A stretch of 11,958 nucleotides of DNA, taken from positions 1 through 11,958 of the forward strand of contig CAKTER010000033.1 in NCBI GenBank assembly GCA_934552695.1. The letters are read 5' to 3'. Of the stretch, positions 1-6,762 are shown one piece after another. Within the stretch, counting starts at the first letter, position 1; each line of letters opens with the position of its first letter. A program made the translations under genes and the position numbers. The notes beneath the pieces were generated by a model that was not told the DNA's origin, made no database searches, and saw nothing but the letters and a program-made list of their open reading frames with translations. The DNA comes from an uncultured Eubacteriales bacterium. Its GTDB lineage: Bacteria; Bacillota; Clostridia; Lachnospirales; Anaerotignaceae.

Positions 1-1
1 C

Positions 2-748
2 CCCATGACCTCCCTGGACCCCACCATGAACATTGGCAAGCAGATTATGGAGGGGATGATCCACCACTACAAAACCCCCAAGGAGGAGGCCTACCGGCGG
101 GCGGTACAGCTGCTGGAGCTGGTAGGCATTACCGACCCCGAAAAGCGGATGAAAAACTTCCCCCACCAGCTGTCCGGCGGGATGCGGCAGCGGGTGGTGA
201 TTGCCATTGCCGTGGCCTGTAACCCCCGGCTGCTGATTTGCGACGAGCCCACCACGGCGCTGGACGTGACCATTCAGGCCAAAATTTTGGAGCTGATTAA
301 GGAAATTCAGACCAAGCTGGGCATTTCCGTTATCTATATCACCCATGACCTGGGCGTGGTAGCCAAGGTGGCCGACTATGTGAACGTGATGTACGCCGGG
401 AAGATTGTGGAGACCGGCACCATCAACGAGATTTTTTACGACCCCCGGCACCCCTACACCTGGGGCCTGCTGTCGGCCATGCCCGATTTGGATACCGACG
501 ACGAGCGGCTGTATGCCATTCCCGGCAGCCCGCCGAACCTGATGCACGAGGCCCCCGGCGACGCCTATGCGCCCCGGAACGTGTACGCCCTAAACATCGA
601 CGAGCGGCTGGATCCGCCCATGTTTAAGATTACCGATACCCATCAGGCGGCGACCTGGCTGCTGCACCCCCATGCGCCCAAGGTGGAAATGCCTCCCGAG
701 CTAAAAGCCCGCATCGAGCGGATGAAAAAGGAGGCCCGCTATGAGTAA
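2..748 (+). CDS. oppD: Oligopeptide/dipeptide ABC transporter ATP-binding protein, OppD/DppD type (5' truncated)
   Basis: This is the ATP-hydrolysing subunit of a peptide importer, acting on the inner face of the membrane with OppF and two permeases. The window opens inside the gene: the frame reads P-M-T-S-L-D-P, which normally follows the Q-loop, so the Walker A part lies upstream. Numbering from the Met at base 5, the ABC signature LSGGMRQR is at residues 56-63, Walker B LLICDEP at 76-82 and the switch histidine H114 in ITHD. The C-terminal extension (about 150-240) is of the oligopeptide-transporter type. It lacks the cysteines often seen there: the segment reads [12 protein letters not shown] where many OppD proteins have Cys-x-x-x-Pro-Arg-Cys. 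The stop codon overlaps the start of the next ATPase gene, so the two are translationally coupled. The family assignment is secure; the substrate (di- versus oligopeptide, or another solute) is not determined. Confidence 0.93.
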   Translation, partial: PMTSLDPTMNIGKQIMEGMIHHYKTPKEEAYRRAVQLLELVGITDPEKRMKNFPHQLSGGMRQRVVIAIAVACNPRLLICDEPTTALDVTIQAKILELIKEIQTKLGISVIYITHDLGVVAKVADYVNVMYAGKIVETGTINEIFYDPRHPYTWGLLSAMPDLDTDDERLYAIPGSPPNLMHEAPGDAYAPRNVYALNIDERLDPPMFKITDTHQAATWLLHPHAPKVEMPPELKARIERMKKEARYE

Positions 749-1694
749 TCCGAGCCCGGCGCTTCGGGAGGGGCAAAAGCCCCTGCTGGAGGTCAAAAAT
801 TTAAAGCAGTACTTCCCCATCAGCAGCAAGTATACCGTCAAGGCCGTTAACGGCGTGTCGTTTCACATTTATCCCGGGGAAACCTATGGGCTGGTGGGCG
901 AGTCCGGCTCCGGCAAAACCACCATTGGCCGCTCCATCATCCGGCTCTACAACCCCACCGGCGGGCAAATTTTGTTCGACGGCGCAGACATCACCGGCAA
1001 AATGGACGCCCGGGTGAACAAAAAGCTGCGGACGGAAATGCAAATGATTTTTCAGGACCCCATGGCCTGCTTAAACCCCCGGAAAAAGGTGGTGGACATC
1101 ATCGCCCAAGGGCTGGACATCCACCATATGTGCCAATCCCAGGAGGAGCGGGACCAAAAGGTGGCCGAGATTTTGGAGCAGGTGGGCCTGGCTCCCGAGC
1201 ACGCCACCCGGTACCCCCACCAGTTCTCCGGTGGCCAGCGGCAGCGGGTGGGCATTGCCCGGGCGCTGGTGATGAACCCCAAGCTCATCATTGCCGATGA
1301 GTGCATTTCCGCCTTGGACGTGTCCATTCAGGCCCAGGTGGTGAACCTGATGAAGGATAGCCAGCAGCGTACCGGCTGCGCCTATCTGTTTATTGCTCAC
1401 GACCTGTCCATGGTCAAGTATATTTCCGACCGGATTGGCGTGCTGCACCTGGGGTATTTGGTGGAGACCGGTACCACCGAGGAGATTTTTGAAAACCCCA
1501 TCCACCCCTACACCCAAAGCCTGTTGTCGGCCATCCCTCACCCCAATCCCATTGTGGAAAAAAGCCGGGTGGCCCAAACCTACGACTATGCCAGCAGCGG
1601 CATTTGCTACGACGACGGGACGGAGCATGTGGTGGGCGGCAGCCACACGGTGCTGTGTACCGACGAGGAATTTGAACAATGGACGAAACAATAA
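741..1694 (+). CDS. oppF: Oligopeptide/dipeptide ABC transporter ATP-binding protein, OppF/DppF type
   Basis: This is the second ATPase of the same peptide importer (317 residues, full length for the family). Walker A GESGSGKT is at residues 53-60, the signature FSGGQRQR at 162-169, Walker B with D186-E187, and the switch histidine lies in the IAHDLSMV segment. The Walker B region reads DECISALD, with Cys where most family members have Pro. The C-terminal oligopeptide-type tail is present but acidic and divergent. An AAGGAGG ribosome binding site at 729-735 fits the ATG at 741, which overlaps the upstream gene by 8 bases (ATGAGTAA). A hairpin terminator follows 17 bases after the stop, so this is the last gene of the operon; binding protein and permeases are expected upstream, outside the window. 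Function is well supported, peptide specificity is not. Confidence 0.94.
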   Translation: MSNPSPALREGQKPLLEVKNLKQYFPISSKYTVKAVNGVSFHIYPGETYGLVGESGSGKTTIGRSIIRLYNPTGGQILFDGADITGKMDARVNKKLRTEMQMIFQDPMACLNPRKKVVDIIAQGLDIHHMCQSQEERDQKVAEILEQVGLAPEHATRYPHQFSGGQRQRVGIARALVMNPKLIIADECISALDVSIQAQVVNLMKDSQQRTGCAYLFIAHDLSMVKYISDRIGVLHLGYLVETGTTEEIFENPIHPYTQSLLSAIPHPNPIVEKSRVAQTYDYASSGICYDDGTEHVVGGSHTVLCTDEEFEQWTKQ

Positions 1695-1711
1695 AATACG
1701 GATGAAGCGAG

Positions 1712-1745
1712 AAGGGCGAGGCCGGAAACGGCTTCGCCTTTTGGT
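1712..1745 (+). terminator. Rho-independent terminator after oppF
   Basis: The segment AGGGCGAGGCCG, a GAAA-type loop and CGGCTTCGCCTTTT form a stem of about 12 bp with G-U wobbles, followed by a T-rich tail (TTTTGGTTT). It begins just downstream of the oppF stop, so it closes the peptide transporter operon. Confidence 0.85.
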
Positions 1746-1819
1746 TTAAAAGCATATTTTTAAAAAATCCCAAGAAAAAATGAAGATTTAAACAAAAGTG
1801 CTGATTATTTGAAAAAATA

Positions 1820-1849
1820 TTACCATTTTAATTCTAAAAGCGTTACAAT
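1820..1849 (+). promoter_or_regulatory. Candidate promoter for the small AT-rich ORF
   Basis: A TTACCA hexamer (1820-1825) lies 18 bp before TACAAT (1844-1849), which matches the -10 consensus at five of six positions. An alternative pairing is TTGAAA (1809-1814) with TCTAAA (1833-1838). Either would start transcription shortly before the ATG at 1871. The surrounding DNA is AT-rich, which raises the rate of chance matches, so confidence is moderate. Confidence 0.45.
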
Positions 1850-1870
1850 GCAAATGGAATAGGTGTACTA

Positions 1871-2059
1871 ATGTCTTTAGCTCAGCTGGTTATCTCTACA
1901 GCACAGAGGTATAATAGTAACACAAAAGCGGTTCATGTAATTCGGAAAAATTACAGAGATGATATGTGGACTGCTTTGTTATATTCGGATGATTACTATT
2001 TAGATTCGAGCTATAGTCAGTTTGTAACGCATAAAGAGACGGAAACTTCTGCATATTAA
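1871..2059 (+). CDS. Small hypothetical protein or leader-peptide ORF (62 aa) in an AT-rich island
   Basis: I do not recognise this protein. It is 62 residues, soluble-looking, with no signal peptide or membrane segment. It is rich in tyrosine (7 residues) and serine (8), with an aromatic/acidic stretch near residues 38-49 (LYSDDYYLDSSY). An AGGTG motif at 1861-1865 is spaced 5 bases from the ATG, giving a weak Shine-Dalgarno sequence. A candidate promoter lies upstream and a hairpin terminator starts 12 bases after the stop, so the ORF sits in its own transcription unit. Codon choice is AT-rich, unlike the GC-rich genes on both sides, suggesting acquired DNA, a remnant or an untranslated RNA rather than a housekeeping gene. 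The early codons overlap a tRNA D-arm-like sequence. It could be a leader peptide for the membrane gene at 2116, an orphan small protein or a chance ORF. Confidence 0.4.
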   Translation: MSLAQLVISTAQRYNSNTKAVHVIRKNYRDDMWTALLYSDDYYLDSSYSQFVTHKETETSAY

Positions 2060-2071
2060 AAAGTTAGACGG

Positions 2072-2100
2072 AATAAGGCGGCTTTGCCCCCTTATTTTTT
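2072..2100 (+). terminator. Hairpin terminator or attenuator just upstream of the gene at 2116
   Basis: AATAAGGCGGC, loop TTT and GCCCCCTTATT form an 11-position stem with one C-C mismatch, followed by a run of Ts. It lies 12 bases after the small ORF and ends only three bases before the AAGGAGG (2104-2110) of the next gene. The position suits either a simple terminator or a transcription attenuator, since no promoter is evident between it and that gene. Confidence 0.78.
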
Positions 2101-2115
2101 GAAAAGGAGGCCGGT

Positions 2116-2574
2116 ATGGGGATTTTTATTGGCTTTAGTTTGCTCTGGCTGGTGGGAGAGCTGATTTGGTTTGCCCGGTGCGGTGGGACTCGGGAGGGCC
2201 AAACCGCAGGGAACAGAGAGTGCCGCAAGAATTTGCCGCCGGAAGTTCCGGTCCCGGAAGAAACTTCGGTTCCGGCACCATCCGGCGATTCGAAGCGTCT
2301 GCTTCACTTATTATCCCTGTTTTTTCTGCGTATCGTCTGTGCCGCCGGGCTGGGGATTTCGCTGGTCCGTTCCGCCGGGATTCGGCAGGAAGCTCCGCCG
2401 GAGGTCTACGCCCTTATTCTTCTGCTGACCGTCGGAGTTATGGCTCTGGGCAAGCTGACCATGGGAGCCCGCCGGAAAGCCGACCCCAGGACACTCCTCC
2501 GAGAGGCTGTGGTGGGGTTGGTTTTGGTCCTTTGCTGCGGGGCGGCGGCCCTCTATTGTGCCGGTTGGCCCTAA
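2116..2574 (+). CDS. Hypothetical four-helix integral membrane protein (152 aa)
   Basis: I do not recognise the family. The protein is 152 residues with four predicted hydrophobic segments, at about 3-20, 62-84, 97-117 and 130-148. Between helices 1 and 2 is a polar, proline-rich stretch (about 38-57), and between helices 3 and 4 a short basic loop (ARRKADPR). No enzyme motif is visible. The start is well fixed by AAGGAGG at 2104-2110, five bases before the ATG. Base composition and codon use return here to the GC-rich style of the rest of the window. The gene follows a terminator-like hairpin directly, so its expression probably depends on read-through or on a promoter inside the AT-rich island. 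Two other frames are open across the same bases but lack comparable start signals and membrane character. Confidence 0.7.
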   Translation: MGIFIGFSLLWLVGELIWFARCGGTREGQTAGNRECRKNLPPEVPVPEETSVPAPSGDSKRLLHLLSLFFLRIVCAAGLGISLVRSAGIRQEAPPEVYALILLLTVGVMALGKLTMGARRKADPRTLLREAVVGLVLVLCCGAAALYCAGWP

Positions 2575-2603
2575 GGGCTTGACACCTCCGGGGGAATTGT
2601 CCG

Positions 2604-2632
2604 TTGTGTTTTTGGCCGGAACCGGGTACAAT
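2604..2632 (+). promoter_or_regulatory. Candidate promoter for the DUF2238-like membrane protein gene
   Basis: TTGTGT (2604-2609) is 17 bp from TACAAT (2627-2632), which matches the -10 consensus at five of six positions. It lies in the 142-bp gap between two membrane protein genes. An 8-bp inverted repeat (GTTTTTGG at 2608-2615, CCAAAAAC at 2645-2652) brackets the -10 and could be an operator. Confidence 0.5.
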
Positions 2633-2716
2633 GGGGGTAACCACCCAAAAACGGCATAGGGGGCCGGCCGGTGCTTGGCCTGCGCCTCCCGTATGCTTTG
2701 CAGAAAGGAAGATACC

Positions 2717-3589
2717 ATGACCCGAGAAGAGCGGAAAGAGAAAAAACGCCAACGGCAGAAGGCCAAGCAGGAATTTGACGCCGCCATGAAGCTGGAGCTG
2801 CGGCAAAACAAAAGCGCCTTCCGGGTCTTTTCGGTGCTGCGGGTGCTGGTCATCCTTACCCTTGTCCGCCAATGCTTTTTGGGCAACTACGAAAGCGTGT
2901 TTTTGTGCGGGCTTACCCTGCTGCTGATGTTCGTGCCCAGCTTTATTCAGGTTGCATTCCGGGTGGAGCTGCCGCCCACGCTGGAAATTATTTTGTTGTG
3001 CTTTATTTTTGCGGCGGAGATTTTGGGAGAGATTAACGAGTTTTACATTCGCATCCCCCTGTGGGATACCTGGCTCCACACCCTCAACGGCTTTTTGGCG
3101 GCGGGCATCGGGTTCTCGCTGGCCCTGCTGCTGAATGACAACGAGGAGCTGGCCTTTGAGCTTTCCCCGTTGTTTTTGGCCATTGTGGCGTTTTGCTTTT
3201 CCATGACGGTGGGGGTGCTTTGGGAGTTTTTTGAATTTTTTATGGACCATGTGTTTTTGCTGGACATGCAAAAGGACACGGTCATCCACACCATTTCCAG
3301 CGTGATGCTGGACCCCCAGGGCCGGAACGTGCCGGTGGTGATTTCCGGGATTACCGACGTGGTGGTGAACGGCCAAAGCCTGGGCTTGGGGGGCTATTTG
3401 GATGTGGGGCTCATCGACACCATGAAGGATTTGTTTGTAAACTTTATCGGGGCGGTGGTGTTTTCGTCCTTGGGGTATGTGTATGTCAAGCGCCGGGGGG
3501 ACGGGGTGGCCGGACGGTTCATCCCCCAAAAAAAGACGGCAGAGCAGGATTATTTAACGCAAATAAAGGAACAGAACCGGGAGAAGTGA
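2717..3589 (+). CDS. DUF2238/YjdF-like multi-pass membrane protein (290 aa)
   Basis: This is an integral membrane protein of unknown function. A strongly basic N-terminus (residues 1-34) precedes about six hydrophobic segments, near 36-52, 58-78, 89-104, 120-139, 151-170 and 235-256. Polar motifs set inside or next to the helices recall the DUF2238/YjdF group: RIPLWDTWLH at 112-121, LWEFFEFFMD at 168-177, DMQKDT at 183-188 and DTMKDLFVN at 234-242. The intramembrane His, Trp-Glu and Asp residues suggest a binding or catalytic site, but no reaction is established. A polar insert of about 45 residues (189-233) separates the last two motifs. I chose the ATG at 2717 because GAAAGGAAG lies just upstream; an in-frame ATG at 2675 would add 14 residues without a good ribosome binding site. 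The family call is from motif memory, not a search. Confidence 0.72.
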   Translation: MTREERKEKKRQRQKAKQEFDAAMKLELRQNKSAFRVFSVLRVLVILTLVRQCFLGNYESVFLCGLTLLLMFVPSFIQVAFRVELPPTLEIILLCFIFAAEILGEINEFYIRIPLWDTWLHTLNGFLAAGIGFSLALLLNDNEELAFELSPLFLAIVAFCFSMTVGVLWEFFEFFMDHVFLLDMQKDTVIHTISSVMLDPQGRNVPVVISGITDVVVNGQSLGLGGYLDVGLIDTMKDLFVNFIGAVVFSSLGYVYVKRRGDGVAGRFIPQKKTAEQDYLTQIKEQNREK

Positions 3590-3610
3590 GCCCGGCGGAC
3601 GGATACGGCA

Positions 3611-3641
3611 AAGCCCCTTTTCCTGTGGAGGAGGGGTTTTT
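3611..3641 (+). terminator. Rho-independent terminator after the DUF2238-like gene
   Basis: AGCCCCTTTTCC, loop TGT and GGAGGAGGGG form a stem containing G-U pairs, followed by TTTTT. It lies about 20 bases after the stop codon at 3589 and separates this gene from the potassium-uptake operon. Confidence 0.75.
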
Positions 3642-3685
3642 GTATGGGCAGGGGGTTTCTTAGCCCGGTCTTAAGGGGGGAAAGG

Positions 3686-3714
3686 TTGAAAAGCCGGGCG
3701 GTTTGTGGTAAGCT
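3686..3714 (+). promoter_or_regulatory. Weak candidate promoter for trkA-trkH
   Basis: TTGAAA (3686-3691) is 17 bp from TAAGCT (3709-3714), a poor -10. It would give a leader of roughly 70 bases containing a short GC hairpin (CCGCC-GAAG-GGCGG, 3728-3741) that overlaps the CGGTA/TACCG inverted repeat (3719-3730). I looked for a ydaO/c-di-AMP riboswitch, which often precedes potassium transporters in Firmicutes, and did not recognise one. Confidence 0.35.
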
Positions 3715-3790
3715 GATTCGGTAAATACCGCCGAAGGGCGGAAAAAGCGAAGGTTTAGTTGTAAAAGCATCCCAAAAACAGGAGTGGCCT

Positions 3791-5143
3791 ATGAAAATCG
3801 TTATTGTAGGTGCCGGACGGGTGGGGTTGACCGTGGCCCGGAAGCTGGCCGGCGAGGACTGCGAAATCGTTTTGGTAGATAAGGACGCCGAGGTGCTGGC
3901 TTCGGCCAGCCAGGAGCTGGACGTAATGACCCTGCGGGGCAACGGGCTGCGGACCCCCATTTTGACGGAGGCCGGTGCGCCCGAGGCGGACCTGGTCATT
4001 GCCGCCACCGCCGGAGACGAGGGGAATATGTTGTGCTGCCTCACCGCCCGGCGGCTGGGGGCCCGGCACACCATTGCCCGGGTGCGGGACCCGGAGTCTG
4101 TGCAGGAGCTGTATGCCCTGCGGAAAGAGCTGAGCCTAAGCCTGGTGGTGAACCCCGAGCGGGAAGCGGCGGGAACCATTGCCCGGGTGCTTTCGTTCCC
4201 GGTGGCCAGCGACGTGGAGCCGTTTTTTGACGGCCGGGTGGAGCTGGCGGCCCTGCGGCTGGGGGAGGGCGATTCCCTGCTGGGGAAGCCTCTGGCGGAG
4301 CAAATGGGGCTGGTCAGCGAAAAAGTGGTGTTTTGCGGGGCCGAGCGGGACGGCGGGTCGCTGATTCCCGATGGCAGCTACGTTCCCCGGGCGGGGGATT
4401 TGGTTTACATCATTGGGCAGGCCGGGCAGCTGGGGGCCTTTTGTAAGCGGTTTGGCCGCAACGCCTCCCGCACCCAGTCGGTGTTTATCATCGGCGGCGG
4501 CCGGGTGCCCTACTATCTGTCCCAGCGGCTGCTGGCGGCGGGGATGGAAGTGAAGATTATCGAAAGCAACTACGACCGGTGCCTGGAGCTGGCGGAGCTG
4601 CTGCCCGAGGCGGTGGTCATCCACGGGGACGGCGCCGACCAAAAGCTGTTGGAAACGGAAAACCTGGGCCAATACAGTGCCATGGCGGCGCTAACCGGCC
4701 GGGACGAGGTCAACCTGCTGACGGCGGCGGCTGCGGCCCGGCAGGGCGTCCAGAAAACCGTAGCCCGGATCTCCCGGGAGGGGTATGACGCCGTGGTACG
4801 GGATTTGGGGATTGACACGGTCATCCGGCCCGAAACCCTGGCGGCGGCGCAGGTGGTACGCTATGCCCGGGCCATGAAAAATGCCCAGGGGAACCAGGCC
4901 CTGACCCTATACCAGCTCACCGGCGATTTGGAGGCCATGGAGTTTGTGGTGGAAGCCGCCACCCCCCATTTGGGCAAGCCCCTCAAAAACGGGGTGTTCC
5001 GGCGGGATTGCTTGGCGGCGGCCATTTTGCGGGGCGGACAGGTCCGAATCCCCAACGGCGACGACGCCCTCATGCTGGGGGATAAGCTGGTGGTGGTCAC
5101 CAACCGGCGGGGTTCGTCCACTCTCAACGATTTTTTGCTGTAA
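3791..5143 (+). CDS. trkA: Trk potassium uptake system regulatory protein TrkA
   Basis: This is the cytoplasmic nucleotide-binding gate of the Trk potassium importer; it binds NAD(H) or ATP and controls the TrkH pore. The 450-residue protein has the full-length bacterial TrkA layout of two RCK modules, each a Rossmann domain followed by a C-terminal TrkA_C domain. The first Rossmann motif is GAGRVG at residues 7-12, with acidic D30 at the end of the second strand (VLVDKD). The second begins near residue 231 with IIGGGRVPYYL; the third glycine position of the usual GxGxxG is Pro (P240), so the second module may bind nucleotide differently. The start is supported by AGGAG at 3780-3784, six bases before the ATG. 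trkH follows 21 bases later, forming an operon. Identity is very secure. Confidence 0.95.
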   Translation: MKIVIVGAGRVGLTVARKLAGEDCEIVLVDKDAEVLASASQELDVMTLRGNGLRTPILTEAGAPEADLVIAATAGDEGNMLCCLTARRLGARHTIARVRDPESVQELYALRKELSLSLVVNPEREAAGTIARVLSFPVASDVEPFFDGRVELAALRLGEGDSLLGKPLAEQMGLVSEKVVFCGAERDGGSLIPDGSYVPRAGDLVYIIGQAGQLGAFCKRFGRNASRTQSVFIIGGGRVPYYLSQRLLAAGMEVKIIESNYDRCLELAELLPEAVVIHGDGADQKLLETENLGQYSAMAALTGRDEVNLLTAAAAARQGVQKTVARISREGYDAVVRDLGIDTVIRPETLAAAQVVRYARAMKNAQGNQALTLYQLTGDLEAMEFVVEAATPHLGKPLKNGVFRRDCLAAAILRGGQVRIPNGDDALMLGDKLVVVTNRRGSSTLNDFLL

Positions 5144-5164
5144 CATAAAGGAGGAACGCAGGCT

Positions 5165-6616
5165 ATGAACGTATCCCTGCTGCGGTTTTATTTGGGGAAC
5201 GTGCTTTCCAGCGAGGCGCTGCTGATGTTGCTGCCCTTTGCGGTCTCGGTGATTTATCGGGAGCCGGAAAAATACATCTTTTTAATTGTGGGAGCGGTGC
5301 TGATGCTGATTGGGCGGCTGCTGGCGGCCCACAAGCCCCAACGGGCCCGGCTGGAGCCCCGGGACGGCTTTTTTGCCGTGGCTATGTGCTGGGTGGCGCT
5401 GGCCTTGGCCGGGGCCCTGCCTTTCTATTTTTCCGGGTACTTTGCCAGCTACATCGATTGCTTTTTCGAGGCGGTCTCCGGCTTTACCACCACCGGCGCT
5501 TCTATTTTGCCGGCAGTAGAGCCTCTGCCCCGGGGGATTTTGTTTTGGCGGAGCCTGATGCACTGGGTCGGCGGTATGGGCGTGCTGGTGTTTGTGCTGG
5601 CCCTTATCCCCACCATGGACGGGTCGTCGGTGCAGCTGATGCGGGCGGAAAGCCCCGGCCCCGACCCGGGCAAGCTTTCGCCCCGGCTGCGGGACACGGC
5701 CCAGTCCCTGTACCGCATTTATCTGATTATGACGGTGGTTACCATCGGGGCGCTGGTGCTGACGGGGATGCCGGTGTTCGACTCGCTCATCCATGCGATG
5801 GGAGCGGCCGGTACCGGTGGGTTCTCGTGCTTAAACGGCAGCGTGGGCCAGTATGGGAATTTGGCCTCCGAGGTGGTGCTGACCATCGCCTGCTTTTTGT
5901 TTGGCGTCAACTTTACCCTTTACTACTATGTGACGAAGGGGAAATGGCGGGACGCCGTGGGGAATTTGGAGTTTAAGGTGTATACCGGCGTGGTTTTGGT
6001 AGCTACCGCCCTGATTGCCCTTAACACCATCGGGTTTTACAACGGCAGCATAGGGCAGGCGTTGCGCCACGCCTCGTTCCAGGTGGTTACCATCATTACC
6101 ACCACCGGGTATTCCAGTACCAACTTTGATTTGTGGCCCACCTTTAGCAAAACCATTTTAATGTTGTTAATGCTGGTGGGCGCCTGTGCCGGGTCTACCG
6201 GCGGCGGCATGAAGGTCATCCGGCTGACCACCCTGTTTAAGGGGCTGAAGCAGGAGGTAGGCCGCATTCTGCACCCCCGGCGGGTTACCCGGGTGCGGAT
6301 GGACGGCAACGTGGTGGAGGAAGGCGTGCTGCGGAACATCCTGCTGTTTTTCTTTATTTACATCGTGATTTTGTTCGGGGCCTGTCTGGTGATTGCGGTG
6401 GATGGCTTCGACTTTACCACCAATATGTCGGCCTGCCTGTCGGCGCTGGGCAACATCGGCCCGGGGCTGGGCGCCGTGGGGCCCATGAGCAACTTTTCGG
6501 CCTACTCCGGCTTCAGCAAGCTGGTGCTTTCGTTTTGTATGCTGGCGGGCCGGCTGGAGATTTTCCCCATGCTCATGCTCTTTAGCCCGGCCATGTGGCG
6601 GCGGCGGGTGCTGTAA
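5165..6616 (+). CDS. trkH: Trk potassium uptake system pore protein TrkH
   Basis: This is the membrane-embedded potassium-translocating subunit that works with TrkA. The 483-residue protein has the four-repeat TrkH/TrkG/KtrB fold, and all four filter loops can be seen: SGFTTTGAS at residues 105-113, GAAGTGGF at 213-220, TTTGYSS at 312-318 and ALGNIGPGLG at 427-436. Each keeps the glycine that lines the potassium filter. The segment GACAGSTGGGMKVIR after the third loop is typical of the family's gating region. The C-terminal GRLEIFPMLMLF motif is also characteristic. AAAGGAGG at 5147-5154 lies 10 bases before the ATG. The gene is directly downstream of trkA and closed by its own terminator, so the pair should be co-expressed. 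No truncation or frameshift is visible. Confidence 0.96.
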   Translation: MNVSLLRFYLGNVLSSEALLMLLPFAVSVIYREPEKYIFLIVGAVLMLIGRLLAAHKPQRARLEPRDGFFAVAMCWVALALAGALPFYFSGYFASYIDCFFEAVSGFTTTGASILPAVEPLPRGILFWRSLMHWVGGMGVLVFVLALIPTMDGSSVQLMRAESPGPDPGKLSPRLRDTAQSLYRIYLIMTVVTIGALVLTGMPVFDSLIHAMGAAGTGGFSCLNGSVGQYGNLASEVVLTIACFLFGVNFTLYYYVTKGKWRDAVGNLEFKVYTGVVLVATALIALNTIGFYNGSIGQALRHASFQVVTIITTTGYSSTNFDLWPTFSKTILMLLMLVGACAGSTGGGMKVIRLTTLFKGLKQEVGRILHPRRVTRVRMDGNVVEEGVLRNILLFFFIYIVILFGACLVIAVDGFDFTTNMSACLSALGNIGPGLGAVGPMSNFSAYSGFSKLVLSFCMLAGRLEIFPMLMLFSPAMWRRRVL

Positions 6617-6633
6617 AATACAACCCATCCAAG

Positions 6634-6658
6634 GAGGGCTCCCCGGGGCCCTCTTTTT
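6634..6658 (+). terminator. Rho-independent terminator after trkH
   Basis: GAGGGC, a CCCCGGG-containing loop and GCCCTC are followed by TTTTT. The hairpin starts 17 bases after the trkH stop and ends the potassium-uptake operon. Confidence 0.82.
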
Positions 6659-6762
6659 GCTTGGGATAAAACAGACAAACGCCTTTCTGCGGGAGCGGGA
6701 GGTGCAACGGAAGCCTTGGCGAGGCTGGGTTGATGGGAACCGGGGGAACGCCCGGGGACAAC
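6659..6762. other. Hairpin-rich convergent intergenic region between trkH and degV
   Basis: This gap between convergent genes holds no convincing gene. It has short tandem inverted repeats: AGCCT/AGGCT (6712-6716, 6722-6726), GGTT/AACC (6728-6731, 6738-6741) and CCGGG/CCCGG (6740-6744, 6751-6755), ahead of the strong degV terminator. It may simply be degenerate terminator sequence, or a small structured RNA. Confidence 0.35.

Noticed and set aside
1878..1909. Intact tRNA gene
   Set aside because: Only the first half of the D arm and an anticodon-arm-sized hairpin can be matched; acceptor pairing, D-stem closure and a T arm are missing. Kept as a finding, not as a tRNA feature.
1850..2103. 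T-box or other known riboswitch upstream of the membrane gene
   Set aside because: The terminator position fits, but I could not find the conserved T-box antiterminator sequence or another aptamer core that I recognise.
2438..3529. Long minus-strand open frame (363 codons) opposite the DUF2238-like gene
   Set aside because: It is antisense to a gene with clear membrane segments and family motifs, and its product is rich in His, Gln, Pro and Gly, typical of shadow frames in GC-rich DNA.
3642..3790. c-di-AMP (ydaO-type) riboswitch before trkA
   Set aside because: Expected for some Firmicute potassium transporters, but the leader is short and I see no matching conserved core.
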